Below are positions 35,771-40,829 of a stretch of DNA of 40,829 nucleotides, piece by piece. This stretch comes from Gammaproteobacteria bacterium (GTDB lineage Bacteria; Pseudomonadota; Gammaproteobacteria; JAJDOJ01), in contig JAJDOJ010000024.1 in the NCBI GenBank assembly GCA_022340215.1, positions 1-40,829 of the forward strand, read 5' to 3'. How positions within the stretch are numbered: position 1 is the first letter of the stretch; the number at the start of each line of letters is the position of its first letter. The position numbers and the translations under genes were made by a program. The notes beneath the pieces are model-generated. The model did no database searches. It was not told where the DNA came from and saw only the letters and a list, made by a program, of their open reading frames with translations.

Positions 35771-36400
35771 GTGACAACCGCTTCACTATTCGTTGTTTCC
35801 GCCCCCTCCGGGGCCGGAAAGACCTCGCTGGTCAAGGCCCTCGTATCGACCATGGACGGCGTGCAGGTCTGCGTCTCCCACACGACCCGTACGCCTCGGC
35901 CTGGCGAGGAAGAAGGCTTGCACTATCACTTTGTCTCCCCCAGGCGTTTTGGGGAAATGATCAACGCGGGAGAGTTTCTGGAACACGCCCGCGTCTTCGA
36001 CAATGCCTACGGGACCGCCAGGTCGTCGGTCACGAACATCCTGGACAGCGGTGATGATGCAATCCTCGAAATCGACTGGCAGGGCGCCCGACAGGTAAGA
36101 AACCACGCCCCGGATTGTTCGTCGATCTTCATCCTGCCACCGTCACGCGCCGCTCTCGAGGCACGGCTGACCTCCCGGGGCCAGGATTGCGGGGAAGTGG
36201 TAAGCAGGCGCATGCGTGATGCCGAAGCCGAAATGAGCCACTACGCCGAATTCGACTACGTGGTGATCAACGACGATTTCGGCACGGCACTCGAGGAACT
36301 CTGTTGTCTCGTACGCAGCAGCCGTCTCACCCTTGCCGCCGTCCAGAGCCGCTCCGCGACACTGCTGGACTCATTGATGCGCAGGGATAATCCCGGTTGA
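35771..36400 (+). CDS. gmk: Guanylate kinase
   Basis: Converts GMP to GDP with ATP. The 209-residue length is standard. The P-loop APSGAGKTSL is at 11-20, the GMP-binding region includes VSHTTRTPRPGEEEGLHYHF, and DDAILEIDWQGARQVR and SRGQDCGEVVSRRMRDAEAE match the family. The start is GTG at 35771 with GGAG nine bases upstream. It opens the gmk-rpoZ-spoT-ridA-recG order. Confidence 0.97.
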   Translation: MTTASLFVVSAPSGAGKTSLVKALVSTMDGVQVCVSHTTRTPRPGEEEGLHYHFVSPRRFGEMINAGEFLEHARVFDNAYGTARSSVTNILDSGDDAILEIDWQGARQVRNHAPDCSSIFILPPSRAALEARLTSRGQDCGEVVSRRMRDAEAEMSHYAEFDYVVINDDFGTALEELCCLVRSSRLTLAAVQSRSATLLDSLMRRDNPG

Positions 36401-36679
36401 CCGCCTGAAAGATCGGATTTGCCGGATCCGGGGATTGTCTACCCGTTGGCGTCGCCGCTGGGAGGCAGTGTCCGGGTTGACGGGCGTTGCGGTTGCGAAC
36501 CTCCGCTGAACTCGGCTAGCGTGCATCCTGCCAATCGTTTAGTATTGAAACGCTATGTCAACGCTCCCGCTCCATGGCGGCGTACGTTGCCGTAACGGCA
36601 GAGACAAGCGCGGGGTCCCCGCCTCAGCACAATACCCAACTGTTGGGGGCGTCCCGCAAACCTGCGACTGAGGAGACCT

Positions 36680-37027
36680 ATGGCACGCGTTACCGTTGAA
36701 GATTGTCTGGCGTTCGTTGACAACCGCTTCCAGCTCGTTCTGCTGGCGAGCAAGCGAGCGCGGCAACTTGCCCGGGGCACAGAACCCTACCTGGAATGGG
36801 AAAACGACAAACCGACTGTCATGGCGCTGCGGGAGATAGCGGACGGGAAGATCAGCCGAGATTTGCTGGACCAGCACGACTTCGAAGTTGGCACTTCCGA
36901 CATTGACACCGTCGCTGCCTTTGAAAGCCTGGCCGCCCAGGCCGAACAGCAGGCCGCCGAATCCGGCTCTCCCGTGGAAGGCGCCAGGGAAGGCAAGCCG
37001 TCTCCGGGCCCCGCCGACACACCATAA
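36680..37027 (+). CDS. rpoZ: RNA polymerase omega subunit
   Basis: A 115-residue omega subunit, which binds beta-prime and takes part in ppGpp response. It starts [20 protein letters not shown], with the conserved [11 protein letters not shown] and [15 protein letters not shown] blocks. The C-terminal 25 residues (from [14 protein letters not shown]) are a Gly/Pro-rich extension beyond the usual 80-90 residues. AGGAG lies four bases before the ATG. It is 279 bases downstream of gmk, a gap in which I see no clear gene or terminator. Confidence 0.96.
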   Translation: MARVTVEDCLAFVDNRFQLVLLASKRARQLARGTEPYLEWENDKPTVMALREIADGKISRDLLDQHDFEVGTSDIDTVAAFESLAAQAEQQAAESGSPVEGAREGKPSPGPADTP

Positions 37028-37158
37028 CGCCCCGGGGCCCCGCGTGAGCATTAACATTCACGCTGCCCAGACGAGGGCCAGACCGGCCCCCCGCACCAAC
37101 CGGCCCCTGTGGACGTGTCGACCGGGACCCGGAACGGTTCCGCCCGACGCATAACGCC

Positions 37159-39327
37159 GTGGCAGACGTCGCACCCCTGAACAGCGGCAAGGCCGGCACG
37201 TCCGACCCGACACGTTTTCTGATCAGCAATCTCTGTTCACTGCTCGACTCGTATCTCGAACCGGAGGAGATACGCGAGGTTTACCACGCCTACCTGTTCG
37301 GTGCCGAGGCCCACGAAGGACAGACGCGGCTATCGGGAGAGCCCTACATCTACCATCCGCTCGCCGTGGCGCGGACCATGGGTGAGATGCGAATGGATGC
37401 TCGCAGCATCATCGCCGCCATCCTGCACGACGTCATCGAGGATACGCCCACCGTCAAGGGGCAGATAGAGAAGGAATTCGGCGCGGACGTCGCGGAACTC
37501 GTCGACGGCGTCAGCAAACTGTCTCACTTGAGCTTCGAATCTCGCGCCGAGGCCGAGGCCGAGAGCTTCCGCAAGATGATGCTTGCCGTCGCCAAGGACC
37601 TGCGCGTCATCATGGTGAAACTGGCGGACCGCCTGCACAACATGCACACCCTGGGGGTGATGCGACCGGACAAACGCCGGCGTATCGCCCGAGAGACGCT
37701 CGGCATCTATGCCCCGATCGCCCAGCGTCTGGGCATGAACACGATGCGTGTGGAACTTGAGCATCTGGGTTTCGAGGCCCTCTATCCGATGCGTTACCGG
37801 ATCCTCGAGGCCGCGGTGAAGCGCAGTCGCGGGCACCGGAAGGAATTGATGCAGCAGGTCGAGGCACAGATCTGCAACCGGCTGGAAGAGGTTGGAATCG
37901 AGGCCCGTATCCATGGCCGCGAAAAGAACCTCTACAGCATCTACAAGAAAATGAAGGCCAAACGCCTCCCGTTCTCGGAGGTCTTCGATGTCTTCGCCAT
38001 CCGCATCATCGTCAAGGACGTCGACACCTGCTACCGTTCCCTCGGCGCGGTGCACAACCTTCACAAGCCGGTGCCCGGCCGCTTCAAGGACTATATCGCC
38101 ATCCCGAAGGTCAATGGCTATCAGTCCCTGCACACGACGCTGTTCGGTCCCCACGGCATTCCGATCGAGGTCCAGATCCGAAACGAGGAAATGGATCGCG
38201 TCGCACAAGCCGGCATCGCAGCCCACAGTCTTTACAAGACCGAGGACAAGAGCGGCGCCTGGGCCCAGGCCCGGGTGCGACGATGGCTGAAGGATGTGCT
38301 GGAGATCCAGAAGAGTTCCGGTAACTCGCTTGAGTTCCTGGAAAGTATCAAGGTCGACCTGTTTCCCGACGAGATCTACGTCTTTACGCCGGCAGGCGAG
38401 ATTCGGGAACTGCCTCACTGCGCAACGGCGGTAGACTACGCCTACTCGGTTCACTCGGATATCGGTAACACCTGCGTCGCGGTGAAGATCGACAGGCAGC
38501 TCTCGCCCCTGAGTACCGTGCTGCAGAGCGGCCAGACCGTTGAGGTGATCACCGCCCACAACGGACGCCCCAACCCGAACTGGCTCAATTTCGTCGTCAC
38601 CGCCAAGGCGAGATCACGCATTCGCCAGTACCTGAAGAACCTTCGCCAGGGAGAGGCGGCAAGGCTGGGCCGCCGACTGCTCGACAAGGAACTCGCGTCA
38701 CTGAAAACCTCCGTGGATGACATCGGTGCGGACCGCATGGCGGCGCTGCTCGAAGAACTGGATATCGACAGTCGAGAAACCCTGCTCGAGCAGGTAGGCC
38801 TAGGAAAGCGCATGGCCCAGATCATCGCCAGGAAACTGGCCGACGAAGAGGGCCCAGGGCAATGCTCCGCCAGCGCAGCGCATACGCCGCTCGCGATAAG
38901 GGGCACGGAAGGGATCGTCGTCAACTTCGGCAAGTGTTGTTATCCCCTGCCGGGAGATCCCATCGTCGGCGTCATGAGCGCCGGTCGCGGGCTCGTGGTC
39001 CATCGCGAGTCCTGCCGCAACATCAAGGCTTACAGGGAGAACCAGGAAAAATGGGTTCAGGTGATGTGGTCGGCCACACCCGACAGGGAGTTCACGGCGG
39101 CGATCCGGGTCCAGTCCGAGAATCAGCGGGGCGTGCTCGCGAACCTGGCCTCTAAGATGTCCGATCTCGGATCCAATATCGAAAACATCACGATCGAACG
39201 CCATGATGGCAGCAGCGTGACCATGTCGTTTGTCCTGACCGCCAGGAACAGGAAGCATCTGGCCAGAATCATGCAAATGCTGCGAAAGATTCCGGAAGTA
39301 TACCGGGTCGCGCGCATCCGAGGATGA
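37159..39327 (+). CDS. spoT: Bifunctional (p)ppGpp synthetase/hydrolase SpoT
   Basis: A 722-residue RelA/SpoT enzyme controlling the stringent response. The hydrolase HD motif is intact ([12 protein letters not shown]90/D91, with [13 protein letters not shown]). The synthetase domain has [14 protein letters not shown], the substrate loop NGYQSLHTT and [14 protein letters not shown] at 308-311 is the signature of bifunctional enzymes rather than RelA-only EXDD. TGS (about 385-450) and a C-terminal ACT domain (about 645-722) follow. The start is GTG at 37159; the ribosome binding site is poor. Both activities look functional. It lies 131 bases after rpoZ. Confidence 0.97.
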   Translation: MADVAPLNSGKAGTSDPTRFLISNLCSLLDSYLEPEEIREVYHAYLFGAEAHEGQTRLSGEPYIYHPLAVARTMGEMRMDARSIIAAILHDVIEDTPTVKGQIEKEFGADVAELVDGVSKLSHLSFESRAEAEAESFRKMMLAVAKDLRVIMVKLADRLHNMHTLGVMRPDKRRRIARETLGIYAPIAQRLGMNTMRVELEHLGFEALYPMRYRILEAAVKRSRGHRKELMQQVEAQICNRLEEVGIEARIHGREKNLYSIYKKMKAKRLPFSEVFDVFAIRIIVKDVDTCYRSLGAVHNLHKPVPGRFKDYIAIPKVNGYQSLHTTLFGPHGIPIEVQIRNEEMDRVAQAGIAAHSLYKTEDKSGAWAQARVRRWLKDVLEIQKSSGNSLEFLESIKVDLFPDEIYVFTPAGEIRELPHCATAVDYAYSVHSDIGNTCVAVKIDRQLSPLSTVLQSGQTVEVITAHNGRPNPNWLNFVVTAKARSRIRQYLKNLRQGEAARLGRRLLDKELASLKTSVDDIGADRMAALLEELDIDSRETLLEQVGLGKRMAQIIARKLADEEGPGQCSASAAHTPLAIRGTEGIVVNFGKCCYPLPGDPIVGVMSAGRGLVVHRESCRNIKAYRENQEKWVQVMWSATPDREFTAAIRVQSENQRGVLANLASKMSDLGSNIENITIERHDGSSVTMSFVLTARNRKHLARIMQMLRKIPEVYRVARIRG

Positions 39328-39433
39328 TCCAGCCGCGGGTCGAAGCAATCCGGAAACCCGTTCCCGGGACGACGTCATTGCCCGAAGCCCTGTCCCGGAA
39401 ACCACCGTCAGCAGAAACCGGAGACCGATACCC

Positions 39434-39823
39434 GTGTTCAGGCAGATCATCACGACACCCGATGCCCCACAGGCAATCGGTACCTATTCCCAGGCAGTCC
39501 GCGTCGGCGACACCGTATACCTGTCGGGCCAGATCCCCCTGGTGCCGGAAACCATGACACTGGTGGAGGGCGACATCGGGTTGCAGGTCCGACACGTTTT
39601 CGACAATCTCGCGGCAGTGGCCCGTGCCGCCGGAGGCGACCTCGCGGATGTCGTCAAACTCAACGTGTTCCTGACCGACCTCGGGGACTTTCCCGTGGTC
39701 AACGAGATCATGGCGCAGTACTTTCGCGAGCCCTATCCGGCTCGTGCAGTCATTGGGGTGTCGTCCCTGCCGAAGGGCGCGGGCGTCGAAATGGACGCCA
39801 TCCTTCACCTGACCGACCGATAG
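39434..39823 (+). CDS. ridA: Enamine/imine deaminase RidA
   Basis: A 129-residue RidA/YjgF protein that hydrolyses reactive enamines and imines such as 2-aminoacrylate from PLP enzymes. Landmarks are [51 protein letters not shown] and the catalytic arginine R104 in [19 protein letters not shown]. The start is GTG at 39434 with GGAG ten bases upstream. Lying between spoT and recG is typical of pseudomonads and relatives. Confidence 0.96.
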   Translation: MFRQIITTPDAPQAIGTYSQAVRVGDTVYLSGQIPLVPETMTLVEGDIGLQVRHVFDNLAAVARAAGGDLADVVKLNVFLTDLGDFPVVNEIMAQYFREPYPARAVIGVSSLPKGAGVEMDAILHLTDR

Positions 39824-39828
39824 AGGGT

Positions 39829-40829
39829 GTGACGCCGCCACCGGTCACCGCACTCAGGGGCACGGGTCCGGCCATTGCGGGAAGACTGCGAAAGCTCGGC
39901 ATCGTAGACCTCCGCGACCTTCTCCTGCACCTGCCGCTTCGGTATCAGGATCGCTGCACCACCGTACCTTTCGGAAAGCTGATACCCGGCGCTGAGGTCG
40001 CTGTCGAGGGCATGGTCATCCGTGCGGAAATGGTGAGAACACGGCGCCGCGCGCTGCTCGTGGAATTATCGGACGGCGACGATGTGTTGAGACTCCGGTT
40101 CTTCCACTTCTATCCCGCCCTTCGTCAGACCCTTCGGCCCGGCTCGAGGGTCCGATGTTTCGGCATGGTCCGACCCGACCCGCGAACGAAGGAAATGATT
40201 CACCCCGAGATCGAAGCGGTGGGAAGCGGCACGATTTCGGCGCCCGGGCACCTTACCGCGGTCTACCCCTCTACGGAGGGGGTGAGCCAGGTGGCCCTGC
40301 GAAACCTCATCGAGGGGGCGTTCGATCTACTGGCCCGTGGCGAGTGGTCGCTGCCCGACTGGCTTCCCGATGAGCTGGTCCCACACGAACTGCGTATCGG
40401 CACCGTCGCCGCCCTCGACTTTCTCCATCGCCCTCCCCGCGGTACCAATCCGGCGCTGCTCAATTCGCACCGCAACCCCGCGCGGACGAGACTGGCATTC
40501 GAGGAACTGCTGGCACAGCAGCTCGGTCTTGCCCGCGTGCGCTGTAGCTTGAAACGCAACCCGGCCCCGATCCTGTCCGCCGGACGGGCGGTGCTGGGGC
40601 CCTTTCTCGACTCGCTTCCTTTCGCGCTGACCGCTGCGCAATCCCGCATAATTGAGGAAATCAGGAATGATCTGGCCTCGAGCGGGCCGATGCTGAGACT
40701 GGTCCAGGGTGACGTCGGCTCGGGAAAAACGGTGGTCGCCGCGGCAGCCTGCTTGCTGGCCGCAAAATCGGGGCATCAGGCGGCCGTGATGGCGCCGACC
40801 GAACTGCTGGCCGAGCAGCACCTGCGCTG
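39829..40829 (+). CDS. recG: ATP-dependent DNA helicase RecG (N-terminal part, cut by window end)
   Basis: RecG regresses stalled replication forks and branch-migrates Holliday junctions. The visible 333 residues cover the wedge/OB domain (VTALRGTGPAIAGRLRKLG, LLLHLPLRYQDR) and the start of the helicase core, with FALTAAQSRIIEEIRNDL, Walker A GDVGSGKT near 294-301 and AVMAPTELLAEQHL. The frame is open to the last base, so the gene continues outside. The start is GTG at 39829, six bases after the ridA stop; the ribosome binding site GAGGGT is close to it, so the exact start is uncertain. Confidence 0.93.
   Translation, partial: MTPPPVTALRGTGPAIAGRLRKLGIVDLRDLLLHLPLRYQDRCTTVPFGKLIPGAEVAVEGMVIRAEMVRTRRRALLVELSDGDDVLRLRFFHFYPALRQTLRPGSRVRCFGMVRPDPRTKEMIHPEIEAVGSGTISAPGHLTAVYPSTEGVSQVALRNLIEGAFDLLARGEWSLPDWLPDELVPHELRIGTVAALDFLHRPPRGTNPALLNSHRNPARTRLAFEELLAQQLGLARVRCSLKRNPAPILSAGRAVLGPFLDSLPFALTAAQSRIIEEIRNDLASSGPMLRLVQGDVGSGKTVVAAAACLLAAKSGHQAAVMAPTELLAEQHLR

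Noticed and set aside
37330-38559. 409-residue minus-strand ORF
   Set aside because: It is antisense to spoT, whose HD and synthetase motifs are complete on the plus strand.

Overview
The window looks like a stretch of a GC-rich gammaproteobacterial chromosome, probably a Chromatiales-like or other free-living lineage. The gene orders gmk-rpoZ-spoT-ridA-recG, (TorF-type porin)-glnK-amt beside ubiK-comM, envC-ctpA, and glmU-glmS are typical of Gammaproteobacteria. The lineage is inferred from gene content and synteny only; no 16S gene is present. GTG and TTG starts are common.

Layout. 139-3389: an acyl-CoA synthetase with a small membrane protein on the minus strand, divergent from nadA. 3529-7602: an unrecognised coiled-coil protein, then a membrane PAS sensor with no output domain, downstream of a response regulator whose GGDEF domain is degenerate. 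7861-13146 (minus strand): typA, a small membrane protein, ycgL, a membrane protein with a possible Sm-like C-terminal domain, and the fetAB metal exporter. 13347-16035 (minus strand): the nitrogen module amt and glnK plus a TorF-type porin. 16285-18218 (plus strand): ubiK and comM. 18320-18817: a membrane-anchored cytochrome c. 19137-19213: tRNA-Arg(CCG).

19214-about 25690 is an accessory block lodged between the tRNA and the yiaV/yiaW pair. It holds a complete IS1634-type insertion sequence that appears to have split a low-GC gene, a RadC/JAB gene frameshifted by an exact 19-bp tandem duplication, a parDE toxin-antitoxin pair with a palindromic operator, and a mobC-relaxase mobilisation unit. 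No integrase or replication gene is visible, so it reads as a decaying mobilisable element.

25687-40829 returns to core genes. yiaV/yiaW encode an HlyD-type adaptor and a DUF3302 protein. A 55-residue single-helix protein precedes glmU and glmS, which make glucosamine-6-P and UDP-GlcNAc for the wall. On the minus strand envC, ctpA and a DJ-1 family gene form a likely envelope/stress operon. Divergent from envC is an ArsR-family regulator with two cysteines spaced exactly as in the persulfide sensors SqrR, BigR and HlyU, with a 13-bp tandem repeat carrying two TATAAT boxes in the shared promoter. A perfect 20-bp-stem bidirectional terminator separates it from a glycine-zipper membrane protein. 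The window ends in gmk-rpoZ-spoT-ridA-recG, linking nucleotide supply, the stringent response and fork repair; recG is cut by the window edge.

I did not find a clear new defence system. The strongest leads are the thiol-switch ArsR regulator, the sensor/degenerate-GGDEF pair, the duplication-inactivated RadC gene and the IS-split gene beside the tRNA.
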